64,000 bases of DNA from Helicobacter bilis (GTDB lineage Bacteria; Campylobacterota; Campylobacteria; Campylobacterales; Helicobacteraceae). The notes below the pieces were generated by a model. The model was not told where the DNA came from. It saw only the letters and a list, made by a program, of their open reading frames with translations, and searched no databases. The first letter of the stretch is position 1; each line of letters opens with the position of its first letter. The stretch is taken from the NCBI RefSeq assembly GCF_001999985.1, contig NZ_CP019645.1, forward strand, positions 1,984,001 through 2,048,000. Direction: 5' to 3'. This document shows, piece by piece, positions 57,157 to 64,000 of this stretch. The position numbers and the translations under genes were made by a program.

Positions 57157-57843
57157 CTACTCCACCAAAGCAATCATTTGCGAAAAGTTTTTGGCACAAA
57201 GACTTGCACCGCCTATTAATACACCATCAGAAATAGAGCAAATACTAGTGATATTATCCTTATTCACACTGCCCCCATATAATGCTTTTTTAACACCTAA
57301 ATCCTTTAATATCTGCATAATATTTGCAATCTCTTTAAGACTTGGCGTTTTTCCGCTGCCTATTGCCCAAATAGGTTCATAGGCTATCGTTAATAGCGGA
57401 TAGGATAGGTCAATATGTTGTAGTTGAGATTCTAAAAAATCCCTAACACAAGGCACACCAGAATCCTCCCCAATACATAGCATAATACGCATATTTTCCT
57501 GCATGAAAAACTCAAACTTTTCTTTTATCTTAGCATTATTCTCGCCTAAAATTTGCCGTCTCTCACTATGCCCCAACATAATATGCTTAATCTTTAAGGC
57601 ATTAAGTACCTCTTGTCCTATCTCACCCGTAAAAGCACCATTTTGAATAGGATAAGCATTCTGTGCGCCAATCTCAAAATGCGTGTATATATTATCTGTT
57701 AGGCTTGCTTGATTTGGAAACACGATAATATTGTGTTTTTTGGCATTTTGCAAAGATTGGAGTTCTGTTTGCAAAAGAGATAAATATGCTAATGTGCTTT
57801 GTGGAGTGTGATTTGCCTTGAGATTTGCGGCGATTGTTTTCAT
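57157..57843 (-). CDS. tpiA: Triosephosphate isomerase
   Basis: A 228-residue glycolytic (beta/alpha)8 enzyme. Active-site residues are visible: Asn7 and Lys9 (AANLKANHT), His92 (MLGHSERRQ) and Glu156 (AYEPIWAIGSGKTPS), plus the phosphate loop YGGSVN. It is a little shorter than the usual 250 residues, as in other Helicobacter. AAAGGATT precedes the ATG. Confidence 0.96.
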   Translation of the reverse strand: MKTIAANLKANHTPQSTLAYLSLLQTELQSLQNAKKHNIIVFPNQASLTDNIYTHFEIGAQNAYPIQNGAFTGEIGQEVLNALKIKHIMLGHSERRQILGENNAKIKEKFEFFMQENMRIMLCIGEDSGVPCVRDFLESQLQHIDLSYPLLTIAYEPIWAIGSGKTPSLKEIANIMQILKDLGVKKALYGGSVNKDNITSICSISDGVLIGGASLCAKNFSQMIALVE

Positions 57844-58236
57844 TGGAATCCTTTATTGATTAAATTTTAGTTTAAAATTATATTGTGTGTTTATAAAATT
57901 TAATAAATATAAATAAAAGACTATATATCGCAGAAACGCTCCAAGACATTCTTGCAGTAATATTTAAGAATTTAACCAAATGTTCCATGTTGAAATGAAG
58001 TAGAATAATAATGTTTAAAAAAGGGTTCTTAAATACACGCGGAGTTTAGAAATATAATATTTGGTATGACGGAAAGAAAGAGTTTAATAGACTTGCAAAT
58101 ATAGAGAATTGATACACGCGAGAAGTCTCAAACATTTTTTCTGTATAAGTAGATATGAGATCGTGCTTCACAATTCAATCCCGCAAATAACAAACACGCA
58201 AGTTATACTTTATAAGATGTAATCAGATTTAGAAAA
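57844..58236. other. Intergenic region without recognised gene
   Basis: About 390 AT-rich bases between tpiA and the tRNA-Val gene. No ORF, RNA or repeat was recognised. Confidence 0.4.
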
Positions 58237-58312
58237 TGGTGGTTGCGACTGGACTCGAACCAGCGACCCCTACCATGTCAAGGTAGTGCTCTACCAACTG
58301 AGCTACGCTACC
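58237..58312 (-). tRNA. tRNA-Val (GAC)
   Basis: Minus-strand cloverleaf of 76 bases including an encoded CCA. D arm is GCTC-AGTTGGTA-GAGC. The anticodon stem CTACC/GGTAG has loop TTGACAT, giving anticodon GAC. The T arm has TTCGAGT. The acceptor GGTAGCG/CGCAACC has one A-A mismatch at the fourth pair, which deserves a check but does not upset the fold. Confidence 0.92.
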
Positions 58313-58557
58313 ACCCAATAAATTTAAGGCGATATGTGTAAGCGTTAATTTCATCATAAACATTAAGTTCCCACTCTACTAGATCACAACAAGATTCTGA
58401 AATCGTAGTCAAAAAAAAACATTGTATTAAATAGTCATTTCTAACCACATTAATACAATATCAGGGGATTTAATATCATGTCGCCATATCTTTAATGATG
58501 TATAATACTACAAACAGAAAACATAAAGCATCTTGATAAAATTTTAACTTAAAGGAG

Positions 58558-58634
58558 TGGCGTGCTCGGAGGGATTCAAACCCCCGACCTACAGGACCGC
58601 AACCTGTTGCTCTATTCAGCTGAGCTACGAGCAC
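58558..58634 (-). tRNA. tRNA-Arg (GCG)
   Basis: Minus-strand cloverleaf of 77 bases including an encoded CCA. The acceptor is GTGCTCG/CGAGCAC. The anticodon stem ACAGG/CCTGT has loop TTGCGGT, giving anticodon GCG. The T arm has TTTGAAT. It lies 245 bases upstream of tRNA-Val on the same strand. Confidence 0.93.
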
Positions 58635-58828
58635 AATTAGCTTGTGATTATATAGAAAAAAATATAAAAAATAGCTTAATAGTTTAAAATTTTAAAGAAT
58701 ATTTATAAAGAATTAAGTTTAGGTCAATATTTTATTATGTCAAGATATATTATTTCATAACTTGTTTTGGGTTAGATTCTAGTTATAATGACAATATTTT
58801 ACACATCGAATAATAAATCCGCTAACGA

Positions 58829-58875
58829 ATAAATAATACTAATATTAATAAAATAATACTATAATAATACCTTTT
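58829..58875. promoter_or_regulatory. Fur-box-like AT-rich operator upstream of the second TonB receptor
   Basis: AATAAATAATACTAATATTA, AATAAAATAATACT and ATAATAATAC form overlapping TAATAnTnnTATTA-like dyads 30-75 bases before the receptor ATG. They resemble the element before the receptor at 15.0 kb. Iron or other metal control by Fur is the likely meaning; prediction by eye only. Confidence 0.4.
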
Positions 58876-58902
58876 TAATTTTATTAATAAAGGTAAGGTT
58901 CT

Positions 58903-61374
58903 ATGTTTTCTTACACCTATGTATATAAAAAAGATAACAAAGAAAATGCTTTTTTTACGCAGTTTAACCCTAAAGCTATCACAGCAAAAAATAATGATGA
59001 TACACCATTTTTCTCATATTCTTCAAGGCTAGATGTTACTCAAGCAGGTTTTGCTAAAGAATATTTTATTAAGAAGAGATTTAATAAAAAGTCTCTTTAT
59101 ATAAGTATATTTTGTGCCTATACCCTACTTTTTATGGAATCTTTATTTGCAGATAGCCTAGATATTACGGATAATACGACTTCAAAAGATTCTAACACAA
59201 AGCATTATCAAGCAAAAGCGGCAACCGTTACTGCAACAAGAATCCCAACGACAATCACTGAAGCCCCCGGCAATGTCAGCATAATAGATAAGGAATCTAT
59301 AAAAATGCGACCAAATAGTAAGATTAGCGACACTTTGCGTGGTATAGAGGGCTTGCGTCAAAGCAAAAGTCGCGGCATGGATACATTTGATGGGGTTACT
59401 ATTCGGGGCGTTAGTAGTGGGGCTATGATTATGCTTGATGGTGTGATTCTAAATGATATGGATAATAATACAAAAATGATAACCGCGATGAATGCCGATG
59501 ATTTAGAGCAAGTGGAAGTGATACGCGGTCCATTCTCAAATCTCTATGGTAGCGGGGCGTTGAGTGGGGCTATAAACTTTGTTACCGCTATGCCTAATAA
59601 GTTTGAATTGAGGGCAAACATAGGCTATGGGAATCCTTTCGTGCCAAATACCGCACAAGAAAATCTCGTGCGTGGGTATCTCTCAATCGGTGATACCTTT
59701 TTTGATAATAAGCTAAAGCTTAAAGCAAGCTATGGCTTCACCACCACAGATGGCTACGCAGCAGATAGTGCGTGGGTGTATAAAGGCGATACCATTCTTA
59801 ATAATGGCGTAACAGGTGGCATACCAAGTAAGAATCCACAAGGCACAGACATTGTAATAATAGGGGATATGGGAAAACAAAAGTATCAAACACATGACTT
59901 GAAATTTAAAGCACAATATGATTTGACAGAATCTATTACGCTAGATTCTGGACTTATGTTTAACTACTATGGCTATACACATGAAGACCATACGACTTTC
60001 TTGCGTAAGAATGGAGAAGAATATTGGGGAGATAATAGCAATACTTGTAATAATTGCGGTGGAAATCGTCCCATGCCTATGTATGCTGGACGCGGCATAG
60101 GGCAAGAGAGATTTGCTCAAAATATCTTTTATGTAGGATATAAGCAATACTTTGATGATATATTGCTTAGTGCTAGATACTCACGCATTGATGGCTGGAG
60201 AGATTTTAATAATCCAGATGGTGGGGCAAGTGGTGAAACAAATGCAAATACTACACTTACAGGCGGACCCGGTTCACAAACTAAAGATAGATTCCAAACG
60301 AATAATTTAGATATTTTTACAAATATCCCTATCTTTGATGTAGGACAGAATTTGCTGATAGGATTCCAAGCAAGGCAGCTAAGTATGGACGAGTCTGTCT
60401 TTAACCTTAATGATTGGACAAATTATTCTAGCAATGGCAGCAACTATGTCAATACCAAAGAGAACAAAGGTGGCAAAAGCCTTATGAGTGGTGTTTTTAT
60501 AGAACTTAGAAGCGAGTGGAATAAATATTTAAGCACGACTTTGGGCTTACGATATGACTACTGGCTAGGGTATGACTACTATACAAAAACTAACTCGCAA
60601 GTAACAAACAACTCAAAGCATAAGATTTCTCCAAAAGCAACACTTAATTACTACATAAATGATACAAGCACACTAAAAGCATCAATTGGACAGGGATTTC
60701 GCGCACCAACGCTTAGTCAAATGTTTAGCACATACAAAACAAATAATGGTATCACAACCATTGGGAATCCAAACCTAAAACCAGAGAGTGCCACAAGCTT
60801 TGATATAGGCTTTGAACAAAAGCTTAGTTTTTCTCAATATCAGGGCTTAGTAAAAGCATATTATTTTAATACTTTTATGAGTGATGTTATCTATAATCAT
60901 TTAGAAGGTAATACTAATTACTTAAAAAATGGTGGATTAGCCCTTATCAATGGCTTAGAGCTATCCTACAAACAGAATCTCCCTTATAATCTCTCACTAC
61001 TTTTCACCTACACCTTTACAAATTCAGACATGCTAAGAAATCCAGCGGATAAAAGCATAGAAGGTAAAAAACTCACAGGCATACCAGAGCATTTGGGTTA
61101 CGCACAGATTGCCTATGATGATTCTGTATTTTTTGGAAGTTTTGGTATTGAAATGATGAGTAAGCCTTTTAGCAGAGCGGATAATAAGGATACAATCGGT
61201 GGTGTATATAGTGCGACTGATGGCTATGTGCTGGGTGATGTGAGAGTTGGCTATAGATTCTTAAAGCATTATGAAGTAGCCTTTAATGCGACAAATATTT
61301 TTAATCAAAAATATTTTAGCTATTATAGAGCCCCCGGTGCTGCATTCTTTATACAGGCTGGTGCTACTTTTTAA
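58903..61374 (+). CDS. TonB-dependent outer membrane receptor with extended N terminus
   Basis: An 823-residue receptor. The signal-peptide-like helix comes only at about residues 58-84 (KKSLYISIFCAYTLLFMESL, then FADS), after a polar 57-residue leader. No alternative start codon lies between. The TonB-box region is AATVTATRIPTT. The plug domain contains TIRGVSSGAMIMLDGV and EQVEVIRGPFSNLYGSGALS. The barrel includes GQGFRAPTLSQMF and NPNLKPESATSFDIGFE, and ends FFIQAGATF. It is of the siderophore/haem/cobalamin type; the ligand is not readable. AAAGGTAAGG precedes the ATG. YceI follows after 130 bases. Confidence 0.92.
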   Translation: MFSYTYVYKKDNKENAFFTQFNPKAITAKNNDDTPFFSYSSRLDVTQAGFAKEYFIKKRFNKKSLYISIFCAYTLLFMESLFADSLDITDNTTSKDSNTKHYQAKAATVTATRIPTTITEAPGNVSIIDKESIKMRPNSKISDTLRGIEGLRQSKSRGMDTFDGVTIRGVSSGAMIMLDGVILNDMDNNTKMITAMNADDLEQVEVIRGPFSNLYGSGALSGAINFVTAMPNKFELRANIGYGNPFVPNTAQENLVRGYLSIGDTFFDNKLKLKASYGFTTTDGYAADSAWVYKGDTILNNGVTGGIPSKNPQGTDIVIIGDMGKQKYQTHDLKFKAQYDLTESITLDSGLMFNYYGYTHEDHTTFLRKNGEEYWGDNSNTCNNCGGNRPMPMYAGRGIGQERFAQNIFYVGYKQYFDDILLSARYSRIDGWRDFNNPDGGASGETNANTTLTGGPGSQTKDRFQTNNLDIFTNIPIFDVGQNLLIGFQARQLSMDESVFNLNDWTNYSSNGSNYVNTKENKGGKSLMSGVFIELRSEWNKYLSTTLGLRYDYWLGYDYYTKTNSQVTNNSKHKISPKATLNYYINDTSTLKASIGQGFRAPTLSQMFSTYKTNNGITTIGNPNLKPESATSFDIGFEQKLSFSQYQGLVKAYYFNTFMSDVIYNHLEGNTNYLKNGGLALINGLELSYKQNLPYNLSLLFTYTFTNSDMLRNPADKSIEGKKLTGIPEHLGYAQIAYDDSVFFGSFGIEMMSKPFSRADNKDTIGGVYSATDGYVLGDVRVGYRFLKHYEVAFNATNIFNQKYFSYYRAPGAAFFIQAGATF

Positions 61375-61457
61375 TAACATTTTGGCGTATTTGTAACGAT
61401 ATTTAGAATCTAGAAATGAAGTAATATTGTTTCTTTATCTTATTTACTTTATAGGAA

Positions 61458-61463
61458 TATAAT
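61458..61463 (+). promoter_or_regulatory. -10 element of yceI
   Basis: TATAAT in GGAATATAATCAG, 44 bases before the yceI ATG, with AT-rich upstream DNA. AAAAGGATT lies before the start. Confidence 0.5.
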
Positions 61464-61506
61464 CAGCCTAAGTCTCAAAGACTGAATAATATTAAAAGGA
61501 TTATGT

Positions 61507-62079
61507 ATGAGAAAAATTGTGCTTAGTGCTATTGTGGCAAGTTCGTTGGCTATTGTTGGTATGCAGGCTGCACCATATAAGATTGATGTAAGTCATTCAG
61601 CGATTAACTTTAAGATTGGACACATGGTTGTGGCAAATGTGAATGGGAATTTTGCGAAATTTAGCGGCAATGTGGATATTGATCCAAAGACAAAAACGCT
61701 AACAAAGCTTGATGGAGAAATCGACATTACTTCTATCAACACAAGAGATGAGGAAAGAGATGGGCATTTACTAGGTGATGCTTACTTTGATGCAGGGACA
61801 TATCCAAAAGGCACACTTAAAGCGACAAAAATCACAAAAGCTAAAAATGGCATTCGTGTTGAGGCAGATTTGACACTTCGAGGTGTAACAAAAAAGGTAA
61901 TTTTCACAGGTGAGCTAAAAGGACCAGCACAGCATCCTATGCTTAAAAAAGAGATTTTTGGGCTTACCCTGCAGGCTACAATTAATCGCAAGGATTTTAA
62001 TATCGGCAAAGATACTTCAGGTGCTACAATGGGTGAGAGTGTAGATATTTCTATCAACTTAGAGCTTCATCCGCAATAA
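61507..62079 (+). CDS. YceI-family periplasmic lipid-binding protein
   Basis: A 190-residue exported lipocalin-like protein. Signal peptide MRKIVLSAIVASSLAIVGMQ is cut after AA. The fold markers YKIDVSHSAINFKIGHM, NGNFAKFSGNVDIDP, FDAGTYPKGTLKATKI and FGLTLQATINRKDFNIG are typical. Relatives bind polyprenoid or fatty-acid-like ligands; HP1286 is the H. pylori equivalent. Monocistronic. Confidence 0.95.
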   Translation: MRKIVLSAIVASSLAIVGMQAAPYKIDVSHSAINFKIGHMVVANVNGNFAKFSGNVDIDPKTKTLTKLDGEIDITSINTRDEERDGHLLGDAYFDAGTYPKGTLKATKITKAKNGIRVEADLTLRGVTKKVIFTGELKGPAQHPMLKKEIFGLTLQATINRKDFNIGKDTSGATMGESVDISINLELHPQ

Positions 62080-62221
62080 ATTCACATAGAATCTTAACAT
62101 GCAATAAAGCACAAAGGATTATAACCACTTCCTTTGTGGCTATCTAGCATGAGTTTTCATATAACATTTTGCCCGAGATTATTTGCTTAAAATTATATGA
62201 AAACTCATAAAAGGGGATAGT

Positions 62222-62944
62222 ATGGACAATAAAACTACGCATTTAAGCGATGAGATAAAAAGAGAGATTCTGCAAAATGCTAAAACCATAATGATAGTAG
62301 GCTTAAGCCCAGATACAAGTAAGCCAAGCTATCATGTCGCCTCATTTCTCTTAGAAAAGGGCTATGATATAATTCCAATTTACCCAAAAGGTGGCGAGAT
62401 TTTAGGCAAAAAGGCTTTCACTTCGCTTAAAGAAGCATTCATAGATATATCTAAAAAAGGTGTGAAATGCGATATTATCGACATTTTTAGAAAAAGCGAG
62501 GCATTACCTTTGGTTGTAAGTGAGATTTGTGAAATATGGGGATTAGAATCTAGTATAAAAGATTCTTGTGCTAGAGAAAGTGAAATAGCTAGAGATTTAG
62601 ATTCTAATTATAACGATCAGCATTCAGTCGTTAAACTAGGGAAACTAGATTCTATAAATTTTGCACCCCAAAGCCCTGCACCCACCCAAATGGTAGAGAA
62701 TCTAGACTCTAATAGTCATCATATTAAGCATAGTGAAATATCTAATACAGAATCTAAAAAAGATTTTTCGCCTATGGCTCAAAATGACAAGATTCTAGAA
62801 TCCTTTAATACAAATAACCCTTGTATATGGGTGCAACTTGGATTACAAAATGCAGAAGCAGCTAAAATTGCAAAGCAACATGGAATGCTTTATGAAGAAG
62901 ATAGCTGCATTAAACTAGAATATATGAGAATCTTTAGTAAATAA
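62222..62944 (+). CDS. CoA-binding (YccU-like) protein with large in-frame insertion
   Basis: A 240-residue protein built on a Rossmann-type CoA-binding domain. KTIMIVGLSPDTSKPSYHVA and YDIIPIYPKGGEILGKKAFT are followed by CDIIDIFRKSEALPLVV and, after an insert, CIWVQLGLQNAEAAKIAKQH and GMLYEEDSCIKLEY. Normal members have about 140-150 residues. Residues about 108-196 are an insertion rich in Asp-Ser, ending with a palindromic element copy (HIKHSEISNTESKKDFSPMA). The insertion lies in a loop and the frame is kept on both sides. AAGGGGATAGT precedes the ATG. Confidence 0.85.
   Translation: MDNKTTHLSDEIKREILQNAKTIMIVGLSPDTSKPSYHVASFLLEKGYDIIPIYPKGGEILGKKAFTSLKEAFIDISKKGVKCDIIDIFRKSEALPLVVSEICEIWGLESSIKDSCARESEIARDLDSNYNDQHSVVKLGKLDSINFAPQSPAPTQMVENLDSNSHHIKHSEISNTESKKDFSPMAQNDKILESFNTNNPCIWVQLGLQNAEAAKIAKQHGMLYEEDSCIKLEYMRIFSK
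62709..62792. repeat. In-frame palindromic element in the CoA-binding protein
   Basis: A degenerate left arm (TAGTCATCATATTAAGCATA, GTGAAATATCT), the spacer AATACAGAATCTAAAA and a well-kept right arm (AGATTTTTCGCCTATGGCTC, AAAATGACAAG) lie inside the gene and are translated without a stop. Confidence 0.7.
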
Positions 62945-63296
62945 ATTAAATACTTGTAGATTCTAGAACATTCTTTATTGGCAATATTATTTTCTTGTGT
63001 ATATGTGAGTTTATCTACCTAATATAACGATTATTTATAAATGCAAAATTCACATTATTGATTTTGAGTAGTATATGCAATTACTGCGTATAGAATCCAT
63101 TGATTTTCCATCTTATTTCACACCAAAAGCACATGCGAAATCTTTGCTTTCAAAATAATGCAAAATTATACAATATGCTTTATACCCTATTTTTTCAACA
63201 TGCAAGAGTGGTATTTCTGCCACAAGTTACTAAGGCTAACTAACGAAATCCTAACCCCACAAATTCTCTTGCTAAGATTCTATTAAAAGATAGAAA
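62945..63296. other. Intergenic region without recognised gene
   Basis: About 350 AT-rich bases between the CoA-binding protein gene and the convergent ffh. No ORF, SRP RNA or repeat was seen. Confidence 0.4.
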
Positions 63297-64000
63297 CTAA
63301 CGCGGTATTTGATTTTGTGAAAGCATACCTAAAAGGCTTTGTATTCCGCCTTTTTGGCTAAGTTTCTTTGCAAATTTACTTGCTTGGTCAAATTGCTTTA
63401 ATACACGATTAATATCGCTTACTTGCAATCCACTGCCAAGTGCTATACGCTTTCGTCTTGAGCCATTTAAAAGGTCTGGGTTTTCTCTTTCTTTTTGCGT
63501 CATGGAATTTACCATTGCGCGGATTATTTTAATCTCTTCAGAGTTATCCAAATCCACATCTTTGAGTGATTTTGCCATATTACCCATACCCGGAATCATA
63601 GACATGAGAGAGCTTACTGACCCCATCTTTTTGACATTTTCAATTTGATTGAGAAAATCTGTAAAAGTAAAAGTCCCCTTTTTAATCTTTTTATGAATAT
63701 CTTTTGCTTCTTTTGGATTGATAACACTTGCTGTTTTTTCCGCAAGACTCGTTAAATCCCCTGCACCCATAAGCCTTGATACAATCCTATCTGGCATAAA
63801 TAAATCAAGGTCGGCAATCTTTTCTCCCATACCCATAAAACGCAAGGGAATGCCGATTTGATACGCAATGGAGAGAGCTATACCACCTTTTGAATCACTA
63901 TCAAACTTGCTTAAAATCACACCGCTAATACCTATCTTTTCATGGAAAGTTTGTGCTGTTCTCACACCATCTTGCCCACTTAGAGAATCTGCAACATAGA
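63297..64000 (-). CDS. ffh: Signal recognition particle protein Ffh, 3' part (truncated by window edge)
   Basis: C-terminal 230 or so residues of the SRP GTPase that targets inner-membrane proteins. The frame is open to the window edge, reading YVADSLSGQDGVRTAQTFHE before the region shown by ORF calling. The G4/G5 region is SGVILSKFDSDSKGGIALSI and GIPLRFMGMGEKIADLDLF. The Met-rich M domain follows, with SLMSMIPGMGNMAKSL and the RNA-binding GSRRKRIALGSG. The end is LLGMLSQNQIPR. The G4 motif is SKFD instead of the usual TKxD. Confidence 0.96.
   Translation of the reverse strand, partial: YVADSLSGQDGVRTAQTFHEKIGISGVILSKFDSDSKGGIALSIAYQIGIPLRFMGMGEKIADLDLFMPDRIVSRLMGAGDLTSLAEKTASVINPKEAKDIHKKIKKGTFTFTDFLNQIENVKKMGSVSSLMSMIPGMGNMAKSLKDVDLDNSEEIKIIRAMVNSMTQKERENPDLLNGSRRKRIALGSGLQVSDINRVLKQFDQASKFAKKLSQKGGIQSLLGMLSQNQIPR

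Overview
The window looks like a chromosomal segment of a low-GC Helicobacter, most likely an enterohepatic species. The evidence is the gene content (arginase, CcsBA-type cytochrome c biogenesis, three small Helicobacter-type outer membrane proteins, NspC, the FlhX paralogue of FlhB) and several local orders that I recall from H. pylori: apt / coiled-coil protein / rpiB / M50-like protein / lepB, cheV next to nspC, and a thioredoxin-fold protein next to ccsBA. Assignment to species is not possible from the sequence alone.

Layout. 1-9,013: 3' end of dnaJ, flhX, an orphan DNA methyltransferase, an outer membrane protein, and on the minus strand hisC-fliF-fliG-fliH-hisA followed by cheY. 9,102-14,880: feoA, a zinc-ribbon protein, then a foreign-looking block on the minus strand with two large multi-domain proteins carrying barnase/EndoU/colicin-like nuclease modules around a broken adenine methyltransferase. 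14,930-20,300: an iron-type TonB receptor broken by a -1 frameshift, a Crp/Fnr regulator, a degraded type I restriction system and dense palindromic repeats. 20,360-27,520: two thioredoxin-fold proteins, ccsBA, arginase and purB. 27,608-32,752: a giant single-chain restriction-modification protein with three target-recognition domains. 33,000-36,000: an outer membrane protein, 1.4 kb without a gene, and recA. 36,140-41,036: a decayed accessory region (ATPase, hsdM, unknown genes, a PKD-like protein, simple-sequence tracts). 41,037-64,000: mostly conserved housekeeping genes, RNase P RNA, two tRNAs, a second TonB receptor and the 3' part of ffh at the right edge.

Themes. The most unusual feature is a dispersed palindromic element (arms of the type TGTCATACTGAGC...GCGAAGTATCT and their near-complements) that lies both between genes and inside reading frames, where it is translated as CHTERSEVSSNTES-like peptides. 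It interrupts the CoA-binding protein at 62.2 kb, sits in the frame of the nuclease polyprotein at 11.5 kb, precedes the target-recognition domain of a broken hsdS at 19.1 kb, and brackets the first target-recognition domain of the giant restriction protein. This suggests in-frame selfish repeats that may also serve as homology for domain exchange between specificity genes. A second genome-wide signal is the extreme density of the 7-mer AGAATCT/AGATTCT. No CRISPR array or insertion sequence was recognised.
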